NCBI GenBank assembly: GCA_029565675.1
Contig: JAKQNP010000002.1
Coordinates: 1-64,000, forward strand
DNA from: a bacterium
Lineage (GTDB): Bacteria; Zhuqueibacterota; Zhuqueibacteria; Residuimicrobiales; Oceaniaggregativiventaceae
DNA length: 64,000 nt
Direction of reading: 5' to 3'
The position numbers were made by a program, and so were the translations under genes. Under the pieces are notes generated by a model. That model did no database searches. It worked only from the letters and a program-made list of their open reading frames with translations, and was not told where the DNA came from. Shown piece by piece: positions 1 through 8,179 of the stretch (its first letter is position 1; the number at the start of each line of letters is the position of its first letter).

Positions 1-1
1 G

Positions 2-103
2 AGCTTCGGCCGCGGCCTGCTGGAGACCCGGGCCGGCCAGTTGTTCATCGGCATCGGGGCGGATCTGTATGAGGTTTTAAGAGCAGTGAGGCGAGACCAC
101 TAA
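2..103 (+). CDS. C-terminal fragment of an unknown protein (5' end outside window)
   Basis: Frame 2 is open from the window edge to a TAA at 101-103 and encodes about 33 residues ending in EVLRAVRRDH. The codons have G/C-rich third positions like the surrounding real genes, which suggests a true coding tail. Too little is visible to name a family. It precedes the inverted-repeat element by about 60 bases. Confidence 0.5.
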   Translation, partial: SFGRGLLETRAGQLFIGIGADLYEVLRAVRRDH

Positions 104-161
104 TCTGTCACGGCTCTTGATCGCGAACCAGACGAACAAGCTTTTTTACAGGCGAAGCACA

Positions 162-189
162 ATCGGTGTCGGGGTCGCTATCGGAATCG
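162..189. repeat. Left arm of inverted repeat flanking the four-helix-bundle gene
   Basis: This 28-base stretch is the reverse complement of 597-630 apart from a missing 6-base unit (CAATCG when read on this strand). It is built of degenerate GAT-NNC hexamers. Weaker complementarity continues outward: GCTTTTTTAC near 140-149 matches the reverse complement of GTAAGAAAAAGC in the right-hand unit. The arms enclose one gene, so the transcript could fold into a long stem with the gene in the loop. Confidence 0.8.
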
Positions 190-213
190 GTATCGAAATC
201 GAAAGGACAGCGA

Positions 214-675
214 ATGGGCTTTGGGCATGAAAAACTGGATGTATATCGCGCGGCGATCGAATACGTGGGTTGGGCGTATGCGTTTTGCGAGAATCTGAAA
301 GGCCACCGCAACGCCAAGGATCAGCTCCTTCGTGCGTCTCAGGCAATCCCGCTGAACATCGCCGAAGGCAATGGCAAGGCAACGGTCGGAGACCGACGAC
401 GCTATTTTGAGATTGCCCGTGGTTCCGCGTTGGAATGCGGCGCCGTGCAGGATGTCCTGCATGTGTGTGGTGCACTGTCCGGGGAGGACAACAAAAGCCG
501 AAAGGCCCTGCTCGATCGCATCGTGGCGATGTTGACAAAACTGGGGCAACGAGGATACACGGTTCATGAGGAACAAACGCAATACATAGCGGGAATCGAT
601 TCCGATAGCGATTGCGACCCCGACACCGATGGAAACCGGGAACAGAGTAAGAAAAAGCATACCCCATTGCTTTGA
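214..675 (+). CDS. Four-helix-bundle protein (S23 / 23S rRNA intervening-sequence protein family)
   Basis: A small protein of 153 residues. The body begins MGFGHEKLDVYRAAIEYVGW and contains the family-typical segments KDQLLRASQAIPLNIAEGNG and RRRYFEIARGSALECGAVQD, the signature of the four-helix-bundle proteins first found in 23S rRNA intervening sequences and related to the Avd factor of diversity-generating retroelements. The start at 214 is chosen because AAGGA at 203-207 precedes it and because the upstream in-frame extension only translates the repeat arm. From about residue 128 the tail (rich in Asp and Ser) is encoded by the right arm of the inverted repeat and the first tandem unit, so the protein is longer than the usual 110-130 residues. 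Molecular function of the family is not established; nucleic-acid binding is assumed. No rRNA or reverse transcriptase gene lies nearby. Confidence 0.85.
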   Translation: MGFGHEKLDVYRAAIEYVGWAYAFCENLKGHRNAKDQLLRASQAIPLNIAEGNGKATVGDRRRYFEIARGSALECGAVQDVLHVCGALSGEDNKSRKALLDRIVAMLTKLGQRGYTVHEEQTQYIAGIDSDSDCDPDTDGNREQSKKKHTPLL

Positions 676-926
676 TTTATCGTGTACCACTCGAGTTTGC
701 GGCAAATCGATTCCGATAGCGATTGCGACCCCGACACCGATTGGAACCGGAAACAGGGTAAGAAAAAGCATACCCCATTGCTTTGATTTGTCGTGTACCA
801 CTCGAGTTTGCGGCAAATCGATTCCGATAGCGATTGCGACCCCGACACCGATGGAAACCGGAAACAGGGTAAGAAAAAGTATTCCCCATTGCTTTGGTTT
901 GTCGTGTACCACTCGAGTTTGCGACA
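594..926. repeat. Tandem array, three near-identical 111 bp units
   Basis: Units start at 594, 705 and 816 and a few bases of a fourth at 927. Each unit opens with the inverted-repeat arm (GATTCCGATAGCG...CCGACACCGAT) followed by about 77 bases including GTAAGAAAAAGCATACCCC and CGTGTACCACTCGAG. Units differ at only a handful of positions, implying recent duplication. The period is exactly 37 codons, so several reading frames stay open through the array and create spurious long reading frames on both strands. Confidence 0.95.
597..630. repeat. Right arm of inverted repeat flanking the four-helix-bundle gene
   Basis: This 34-base stretch pairs with 162-189 (identical on the opposite strand except one 6-base insertion). 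Copies of the same arm recur at the head of each 111 bp unit (from 708 and 819), so only the right side of the element has been amplified. It overlaps the 3' end of the four-helix-bundle gene. Confidence 0.8.
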
Positions 927-952
927 AATCGAACACCAAGATGGAGGTTGTC

Positions 953-3193
953 ATGGTTCGGTCCAGGGCTTTAGCGCTGTTGGCGGCTGGCTTGTTGGTT
1001 GCCCTTTCCTGTTCGCCGCCGCCGTTGGCGATCGATTCCGGCTGGCAGATCATCGTCGACTGTGCAACCTTCTCTTCGCCGCAGGAAGCAGCCCAGGCTG
1101 AAGCGCAGATCGACTGGAGCAGCAACGACCTCGACCGAATGAATGCCTGCACGGAAGGCTTTGCCGCCCAGGAGTTGCACACCTATCTCGGCAGGCTCAG
1201 TGGTCTCGAACCGAGCGATTCGGCCTTTGCCGTGATCTGCCTTGCTGAAAACTTGCCGCCGCATGCGATCGTGCTGACTGATTTGAGCCAGCCGGCAAAC
1301 CATCCAGCCGTTGCGGCAGCAATTGCAGAACAAAGACTGCAAGAGTCTTTGACTGCAGCGGAAAGTTATGCGATTTTTCTCCATCACGGCCGACTGTTTA
1401 TCGTCGGCCGCGACCGTGTTGGCACTCTCTATGGAGTCTACCATTTCCTCGAAACGCTGGGTGTGCACTGGTATGCACCGGCCGCCGATGGTGAACACAT
1501 CCCGTCAAGGAAGCAGCTGGTTTTCCCCCCGCGCAAGAAGATAATTTCAGCTCCTCAATTTATCACCCGCGGATTCTGGGCATGGGAAGATCGCGGCAAT
1601 CCGGATTTCTATTTGTGGATGGCGCGCAATCGGCTCAATTATTGGACCACCGCCGAACCCGATCGTCCATTTTTGCGCAAACTGGGCATGCATCTGACCT
1701 ATGGCGGCCACGAACATTTTCATCGGTTCCTCAATCCGGACGGCGATTACCCCTATAATCACCCGCTCTTTCGCGGCGATGAGCGAAAACCGGCGGACCC
1801 CTATCGCATCAGCGCCAGCGAATACCGCGGCGACACGAATCTCGACGGCCATCTGACTTATTTCGAAGCCCATCCGGAATGGTACGGTCTGATCGCCGGC
1901 AAACGCACGCCCTTCGAGCGGGAGTTCGGCACAAATATCTGCACGTCCAATTCCGACGCGATCGACCATCTGTTGAAGGGTTTGGTCGCCGAGCTGGCCG
2001 AAGGGGAGTGGCGGGATGCCGGATCAATCAATTTCTGGCCGATCGATGGCGGCAAGTGGTGCGAGTGCGAAAACTGTACACCGCTGGGCAATCCGACCGA
2101 TCGCTTGTTGCTTCTGGTTCATCAGCTGCAAGAGGCGATCGAAGCGGCGCGCGCAAACGGCCGCATCAAACGGCCGATCGGCATCGTTTTCCCGATCTAT
2201 CACGAAACATTGGTTCCGCCATCTCGTCCTCTGCCGGAGGGCTTTGATTACCACACCTGCATCGGCACCTATTTCCCGATTCTGCGCTGCTACGTCCATT
2301 CTATCGACGACACCACCTGTACCGAATACAATGTGCCCTTATGGAATGCCCTTCTCGATTGGACGCAAGGCGAGCCGCGCTATTATCAGGGCCAATTTTT
2401 TGTCGGCGAGTACTACAATGTGTCGAAGATCAAGTCTTTGCCGGTCTTGTATACCCGCATCCTTGCGCACGAGATTCCGCTTTATTTTAGCCAGGGTGTG
2501 CGCCATTTTCATTATATGCATGTCAATACCCGTTTGTGGGGCATGAAGCGATTGAACAATTATCTCCTGGCAAAGTTGCTGTGGGATCCACAAGCGGATG
2601 TGGAACGGCTGACAAGCGCCTATTTCGATGATTTTTACGCGCCGGTTGCCGAAGAGATGCGTCGGCTCACTGCACAGTTGGAAACAGCGCTTTCGAATGT
2701 ACGGCAGGTCCGCGACTGGCAACATCTGCCCGATCGCATCAATCAGGACCTCGATCCGCTGTTTCACCGCCAGCATCTGCAGCTCGAGGAAACGCATTCA
2801 GCGATGAACGACGGCGTGGACCTGGCCGAAAGCGTTGCTGCCATGCACGCCTGCCGGGAAATCATGGATTCTCTGCTGCAGAAGGACCTGCCGCCGCTGT
2901 TGCGCGATCGGCTGCTGGAAGACGACCAGAACCTGCGCTACGGCGCCAATACGGTGTTCTTTTACGACGCGGTTATCCGCGCCATTTTGGCTGAGCGGGC
3001 AGGGGATTTGGCATCGGCGCGGCACCAACTCGAGCGCAGCATTCCCTATGCCCGCGCTCTGAGAGCGGAAACGGCGATTGTCCAGACCGCTTCGTCGCAC
3101 GCCAACGCCGCGGACGGGCTGGCAGCGACCGGCATCGAAGAGACCTATCGCAAAATGATCGGGCGTGTGCTGCCGGGGTTTGTGCCCGAATAG
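953..3193 (+). CDS. DUF4838 (GH67-like) putative glycoside hydrolase lipoprotein
   Basis: A 746-residue exported protein. The N-terminus is a signal peptide ending in a lipobox-like ALSC with Cys20, so probably a membrane-anchored lipoprotein. Residues about 100-175 hold the alpha-glucuronidase-type N-domain motif (GTLYGVYHFLETLGVHWYAP), and the centre carries the DUF4838 hallmarks GFWAWEDRGNPDFYLWMARN, ICTSNSDAI and the paired-Cys segment WCECENC near residue 370. DUF4838 proteins resemble GH67 alpha-glucuronidases, but the substrate is unknown. The start at 953 is set by GGAGG at 943-947 and the signal peptide; the in-frame upstream extension only reads the tandem repeat. A hybrid regulator gene follows 168 bases downstream, which suggests sugar-responsive control. 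Catalytic residues cannot be assigned by eye. Confidence 0.8.
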   Translation: MVRSRALALLAAGLLVALSCSPPPLAIDSGWQIIVDCATFSSPQEAAQAEAQIDWSSNDLDRMNACTEGFAAQELHTYLGRLSGLEPSDSAFAVICLAENLPPHAIVLTDLSQPANHPAVAAAIAEQRLQESLTAAESYAIFLHHGRLFIVGRDRVGTLYGVYHFLETLGVHWYAPAADGEHIPSRKQLVFPPRKKIISAPQFITRGFWAWEDRGNPDFYLWMARNRLNYWTTAEPDRPFLRKLGMHLTYGGHEHFHRFLNPDGDYPYNHPLFRGDERKPADPYRISASEYRGDTNLDGHLTYFEAHPEWYGLIAGKRTPFEREFGTNICTSNSDAIDHLLKGLVAELAEGEWRDAGSINFWPIDGGKWCECENCTPLGNPTDRLLLLVHQLQEAIEAARANGRIKRPIGIVFPIYHETLVPPSRPLPEGFDYHTCIGTYFPILRCYVHSIDDTTCTEYNVPLWNALLDWTQGEPRYYQGQFFVGEYYNVSKIKSLPVLYTRILAHEIPLYFSQGVRHFHYMHVNTRLWGMKRLNNYLLAKLLWDPQADVERLTSAYFDDFYAPVAEEMRRLTAQLETALSNVRQVRDWQHLPDRINQDLDPLFHRQHLQLEETHSAMNDGVDLAESVAAMHACREIMDSLLQKDLPPLLRDRLLEDDQNLRYGANTVFFYDAVIRAILAERAGDLASARHQLERSIPYARALRAETAIVQTASSHANAADGLAATGIEETYRKMIGRVLPGFVPE

Positions 3194-3361
3194 GTAAAAT
3201 GTGAGGGTGCGGATTTTGCGCTTGCCTGGAATTCTTAATCAGCCCTTAAACAGGGCGAACGCAGAACACGCACCATTGTGACAACACGCCGATGTGCAGT
3301 GCTGGTGTAATTTTTCTTCAAGCACATGGGAATCTAACCCTTTACGAGCCAAAGGCTTGAC

Positions 3362-6300
3362 ATGAGGGGTTTAAAAGTAAAAGAACAACCCTTTGAATGG
3401 ATCATGGCCATCGCTACTGGGGTTGTTGTGCTCTGCTCTTCTCTCCTGGCTCCGGCTGCCGCTTCTGCTGGCAGCCGAACATCCCCCTCCATCGTCTTTA
3501 ATCACCTGACCACCCTGGATGGACTCTCCAACAACAACGTGAACGACCTTTTACAGGACCGGTCGGGATTCTTGTGGTTCGCCACCGATGACGGACTGAA
3601 TCGCTTCGATGGATATGAGTTTCAAAACTTTCGCCATGTGCCGGGCAATGAAAATTCGCTAACAGACAATTGCATCTGGACGATCACCGAGGGCAGCGAT
3701 GGCCGCATCTGGGTCGGCACAAAAAGTGGGGTACTGAATTGTTATGATCCATTAACCGATCGATGGCTGACCTGGGAATTGGATTCCGACATAACCAGAG
3801 AGAATTCGATCACCTCTATTTATGAAGACAGCAATCGCCTTATCTGGATAGGGACCTACCGAAGCGGCTTGTACAAACTCAATCCGTTTAAAGACACAAT
3901 CGAGCATTGGCAATCAAATCCCGAGGATGGTGCTTCTCTCAGCAGCAATTATGTGACATCGATCGTTGAGGATAACAAGGGAAACATCTGGATCGCAACC
4001 TATTCTGGATTGAACAAGCTGTCCCTTAAACCAGGGAGCTTTTCTGCAGAATTTATCCGCTATTTTAAAGAATCCAGCAATCCCAACAGCATCAGCGATA
4101 ACCTGGTATGGAATCTTACGAGATCGGAGAACGAGCTGGCCAAAATCTATGTGGGAACCGCCGATGGCTTGACAATTTACGATTCAGAGGATGATGGGTT
4201 TACCCAAATTCAAATACCGAATCCGGACAGTCTGCAATTTGGCTCCTCGGCCGGGTCGGTTATCGAGGAAAGGATCGGCGGCGAGAAAATTCTGTGGATC
4301 GATTCTTTTGCTGGATTGCTCCGTTTTAATGTTGATCAAAGAAAATTTGAAAGATATACCTCTGATCGGGAAGATCATCAAAGTCTGATTCATAATCATA
4401 TCAATGGAATGGTCAGGGACAAATCCGGAGTTTTATGGCTGGCTACCGAAAACGGACTGGCCTGGTTTTCTTCGAAAAGCACCAAATTTAACAACTCTTT
4501 GTCCGGGAAATTCCGGTTCAACCAGGGGAAGGACCTCGAGAAAAATATCAGAGCCATAACCAGGAGCAGTGACGGCAGAATGTGGTTCGGCAGCGAGGAA
4601 GGTTTGTTTTATTCCGACCCAATCGGCGTGGATTTTGCCGAAAAAAGTCTAGCGATACATAAGCATGCCGATTCGGATGGAATAAACATCTGGTCGCTGG
4701 CGCCCGGTACATCGAATGACCTCTGGATTGGCACGTACGGTGCGGGATTGTTTCGGCTTGATCTGGATACTGGTCATTTGCGATCCATAAAAGCGCATGA
4801 AAAGTCCATCACCATTCCTTCGATCCAGTATAACAAGACAGTCTATTGCGATAGTCAAAACCAGATATGGATCGGTTTTTGGGGATATGGGTTGGCGCGC
4901 CTGGACCCGATTACAGGAAAATACGAGAGCTGGCATCATGATACCGATCGTCCAAACAGCCTCGGTCATAACGATGTGTGGGTGATATTTCAGGACAGCA
5001 AAGGCCGACTCTGGATCGGGACAAACGGCGGCGGCTTGAATCTTTTTGTGGAACAGGATGGGGGGAGATTTATCCGCTGGTATGCCGGAGAATCTCCCCA
5101 ATTCGCTATCGACAACGAGAATTGGACAGCAATCGGGAGCCTCAGCAGCAACAGCATCTATTCGATGTGTGAATCCACTGCCAGGCGTGGCGGGACATCG
5201 TCGCCGGACACGACGGTGCTGTGGATTGGTACAAATAATGGTTTGAACAAGTTGGTTGTGCAAAATCGCACCGATGCGCTTTTGCCTTTTCAGAATATAG
5301 CCATCTCTTTTTTCACAACCCAAGACGGTCTGGCGGACAATTCGATAAAAACGATTCTTGAAGATGAGAACGGCAATCTTTGGCTTGGCACGAGTGCGGG
5401 TATTTCTTTTTTCGACACCCAAAACAACACTTTTGCCAACTACAATGCCGCCGATGGGGTTATCGGCGGTGATTTTAATTTTACTTCCGCCTTCCGCGAT
5501 GAGTCGGGCATCATGTTTATGGGCAGCACGAGAGGATTGAACTTTTTCGAGCCTGCTGCCATCGATCGTTCTTGTTATCGCCCCCCTCTCTTGATAACCG
5601 ATTTACAAATTTTTAATCAATCCGCCACGGCTCGGGATCCGGCTTTAGGTGGGGATACAAGCATTCCCTATGCGGATCAGATCACTCTTTCGCACCGGCA
5701 AAATGTCTTCTCGTTCCAGCTCGCGGCGCTGGATTACAACTCGCCCTCTGCAATTGAATATGCCTATATGATGGGAGGTTTCGATGCCAACTGGATTTAT
5801 GGGAAATCGAGGCGTTTCATCACCTATACCAACCTGAATCCTGGCCAGTATCGCTTTAAAGCCAAATCGACCAACAGCGATGGGATATGGAATGATCAGG
5901 TTACCGAGATCAGCGTCATCATTAATCCCCCATGGTGGCAGACCGGGTGGGCGATGTTACTCTATCTCACGTTATTTTTCAGTGGTATTTATGGCATCAT
6001 CAGATTTCAGGCCAATCGCTCCAGGACACAGGCGATTATAAAGATGCAAGAGTTTGAATTCAAGCATCTCCGTGAAGTTGAGAATATGAAATCGCGGTTT
6101 TTTGCCAATTTGTCGCACGAGTTCCGCACTCCATTGACGTTGATCAAAGGACCGCTCGAACAACTGATCAGCGGCAGAATAAAAAAAAACAAAGTTGAAT
6201 ATTATCGAATGCTTTACCGAAACGCCGAGAAATTGCAGCACCTGATCGACCAGCTGCTTGAACTCTCGCAACTGGAAGCGGAAAAGATTCCGCTGCAAAC

Positions 6301-7762
6301 TGAAGAGCTCGATTTGATTCATTTGTTGCAGGGATTCGTCCATTCGTTTAGACCATTGGCCGAACAAAAGGATATTGCGTTTGCTTTTCATTCAAATGCC
6401 AGCTCGGTCAAGGCTCTGATCGACAAAGACAAGCTCGAAAAAATAATCAACAATTTGCTGAGCAATGCATTCAAGTTTACACCTGTCGGTGGAAGCGTCA
6501 GCGTGCAAGTGCGCTGCGAAGCCGAAAATGGTGGTAAAAATCAAACGGGTTCAAAAGTCGCTGTCGTGTCCGTTCGCGACAGCGGGATCGGCATTTCTGA
6601 AAAAAACAAGCAAGTTATCTTTAATCGATTTTTTCAGGTCGATGACTCGGCAAAAAGAAATTATGGCGGTTCGGGAATTGGTTTGGCCCTGGTTAAAGAA
6701 TTGGCGACCTTGCACAACTGGGAACTCGATGTCAGCAGTCAGGAGGGCAAAGGATCGGTTTTTAGCTTAAAGATACCGAATTATGAATATTCCCCCATTA
6801 TCCTTGCTCACGCGGATGAGATCTCCGGCACCTCTGTTGAAGGAGAAAAGAGAGAAGCGACCTTCTCGGAAAAAGAGAGGGAAGCCAGCGAACCGGTATC
6901 AGGCTTTGGAGGGGAAATCTCTTCTCTCGATTGCAGTTCTGCGAGCAAGAGACAGGTCGATCGACGAGATTTGCCGCCCACCAAGAACAAAAAAACTCAG
7001 CTGAAACCCTTCGTTCTTATCGTTGAAGATTCTGCCGATTTTCGCTTTTTTCTGACCAATTTGTTAGAGGCTGAGTATCAAATTGCAGAGGCCGAGAATG
7101 GTGAAGAGGCGATTGCTCTGGCAAAAGAAAAGATGCCCGATCTCGTCCTGAGCGATATTATGATGCCAGGAATGGATGGTATCGAATTTTGTCATCGTTT
7201 AAAAACCGATTGGCAGACCAGCCACATCCCGATCATATTGTTGACCGCCAAAGCATTGTCGGATGATAAAGTTGCCGGACTGGAAACCGGTGCTGATGAT
7301 TATATCACCAAACCTTTTAATTTTGCAGAACTCGTTGCACGGATCAAGAATCTCATCGAGCAGCGGAGGCGGTTGCGCGAAAAATTCAAGCAGGAATTGA
7401 ATCTGCAGCCGGAAACACTGGCGACCAATTCAATTGATAAAGAATTTATGCAAAAGCTGATGGATGCAACAGAGGGGAATCTGCATGATGAGGATTTCGA
7501 CACTGAGGTGCTTGCCCAAAAATTATTCGTAAGCAGGAGCCAGCTCTATCGCAAATTGGAGGCGATTGCGGGTCAGACACCTGGTGAGTTTATCCGCATG
7601 GTCAAGCTCAAGCGCGCCGCGCAAATGATTGTGGAAAACAAATTCAGCATAACCCAAATTGCCTACGAAGTCGGTTTTGCCAGTCCCGCCCAATTCACCC
7701 GCGCTTTCAAAAAAGCCTTTTCCTGTCTGCCCTCTGAATTTGCCAGCCGAACAGCAATGTAA
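3362..7762 (+). CDS. Hybrid two-component system protein (propeller sensor, kinase, receiver, AraC output)
   Basis: A 1466-residue one-protein signalling system. A signal/anchor segment (about residues 15-40) is followed by many Reg_prop blades (IWIGTYRSGLYKL, IWIATYSGLNKL and similar) to about residue 745, which form periplasmic seven-bladed propellers. Then come a Y_Y_Y domain (about 775-850), a transmembrane helix (about 862-880), HisKA with the phospho-acceptor His919 in NLSHEFRTPLTLIKGP, HATPase_c with NNLLSNAFKF and GGSGIGLALV, a receiver domain with Asp1265 in LVLSDIMMPGMDG, and an AraC HTH_18 output domain (about 1385-1465, ending QIAYEVGFASPAQFTRAFKK). In Bacteroidota such HTCS proteins sense oligosaccharides and switch on adjacent polysaccharide-use genes; the DUF4838 gene upstream and the surface protein downstream fit that role. 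The ligand is unknown. Confidence 0.95.
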   Translation: MRGLKVKEQPFEWIMAIATGVVVLCSSLLAPAAASAGSRTSPSIVFNHLTTLDGLSNNNVNDLLQDRSGFLWFATDDGLNRFDGYEFQNFRHVPGNENSLTDNCIWTITEGSDGRIWVGTKSGVLNCYDPLTDRWLTWELDSDITRENSITSIYEDSNRLIWIGTYRSGLYKLNPFKDTIEHWQSNPEDGASLSSNYVTSIVEDNKGNIWIATYSGLNKLSLKPGSFSAEFIRYFKESSNPNSISDNLVWNLTRSENELAKIYVGTADGLTIYDSEDDGFTQIQIPNPDSLQFGSSAGSVIEERIGGEKILWIDSFAGLLRFNVDQRKFERYTSDREDHQSLIHNHINGMVRDKSGVLWLATENGLAWFSSKSTKFNNSLSGKFRFNQGKDLEKNIRAITRSSDGRMWFGSEEGLFYSDPIGVDFAEKSLAIHKHADSDGINIWSLAPGTSNDLWIGTYGAGLFRLDLDTGHLRSIKAHEKSITIPSIQYNKTVYCDSQNQIWIGFWGYGLARLDPITGKYESWHHDTDRPNSLGHNDVWVIFQDSKGRLWIGTNGGGLNLFVEQDGGRFIRWYAGESPQFAIDNENWTAIGSLSSNSIYSMCESTARRGGTSSPDTTVLWIGTNNGLNKLVVQNRTDALLPFQNIAISFFTTQDGLADNSIKTILEDENGNLWLGTSAGISFFDTQNNTFANYNAADGVIGGDFNFTSAFRDESGIMFMGSTRGLNFFEPAAIDRSCYRPPLLITDLQIFNQSATARDPALGGDTSIPYADQITLSHRQNVFSFQLAALDYNSPSAIEYAYMMGGFDANWIYGKSRRFITYTNLNPGQYRFKAKSTNSDGIWNDQVTEISVIINPPWWQTGWAMLLYLTLFFSGIYGIIRFQANRSRTQAIIKMQEFEFKHLREVENMKSRFFANLSHEFRTPLTLIKGPLEQLISGRIKKNKVEYYRMLYRNAEKLQHLIDQLLELSQLEAEKIPLQTEELDLIHLLQGFVHSFRPLAEQKDIAFAFHSNASSVKALIDKDKLEKIINNLLSNAFKFTPVGGSVSVQVRCEAENGGKNQTGSKVAVVSVRDSGIGISEKNKQVIFNRFFQVDDSAKRNYGGSGIGLALVKELATLHNWELDVSSQEGKGSVFSLKIPNYEYSPIILAHADEISGTSVEGEKREATFSEKEREASEPVSGFGGEISSLDCSSASKRQVDRRDLPPTKNKKTQLKPFVLIVEDSADFRFFLTNLLEAEYQIAEAENGEEAIALAKEKMPDLVLSDIMMPGMDGIEFCHRLKTDWQTSHIPIILLTAKALSDDKVAGLETGADDYITKPFNFAELVARIKNLIEQRRRLREKFKQELNLQPETLATNSIDKEFMQKLMDATEGNLHDEDFDTEVLAQKLFVSRSQLYRKLEAIAGQTPGEFIRMVKLKRAAQMIVENKFSITQIAYEVGFASPAQFTRAFKKAFSCLPSEFASRTAM

Positions 7763-7917
7763 ATCCGAACATTTTGCCACAAAACAGCAAGAGATTGACA
7801 CAAATCAGCAATTTGTGGCCTTGCCAAATCGATAACTTGTAATTGTATCCCCTGATGGACGTTCAGGTGTCTTGGGCCAGCTCGAGTCGCAAGACAAATC
7901 AGGAAAGCAACGCCGAT

Positions 7918-8100
7918 ATGCAAATCAAAAGGCGAGATAAAAGAGTGCGGAAAACAACAGCAGCAGCTGCTGAAAAGTTGGATTTTGCAAAAATCTACCA
8001 GAAAGATCGGTTGTTCGCCATCGGTATTTACGCCCTAATGATCGTTGTAGCCATTTCTCTGATGATGCTTTTATTCAATGTGCTCATCAGGATGCAGTGA
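7918..8100 (+). CDS. Small single-pass membrane protein, unknown
   Basis: Sixty residues: a basic N-terminus (MQIKRRDKRVRK), an Ala-rich linker and one hydrophobic helix (about residues 37-57, IGIYALMIVVAISLMMLLF), with the N-terminus predicted in the cytoplasm. The start at 7918 follows AGGAAA at 7901 with rather long spacing; a longer version from 7843 is open but its first 25 residues look non-coding. It sits between the hybrid regulator and the giant surface protein and might be co-expressed with either. No family recognised. Confidence 0.4.
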   Translation: MQIKRRDKRVRKTTAAAAEKLDFAKIYQKDRLFAIGIYALMIVVAISLMMLLFNVLIRMQ

Positions 8101-8179
8101 TGGTGCTACCCTTAAAGCTTGCATCATACTGCTTCCATTCATTCCAAATGGCTGCTCCGATTTTTGGGCAGGAGGACTT

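Noticed and set aside
594-926. Possible CRISPR-like array
   Set aside because: The 111 bp units are head-to-tail and almost identical throughout with no unique spacers, and no cas genes are near.
629-952. N-terminal extension of the DUF4838 gene through the repeats
   Set aside because: The extension only translates repeat DNA; a ribosome binding site and lipoprotein signal peptide mark ATG 953 as the start.
178-1182. Long minus-strand open frame across the repeat array
   Set aside because: It is created by the codon-multiple tandem repeat and translates the same segment three times (RNRYRNRF/IGVGVAIAIGID-like); it overlaps two better-supported plus-strand genes.
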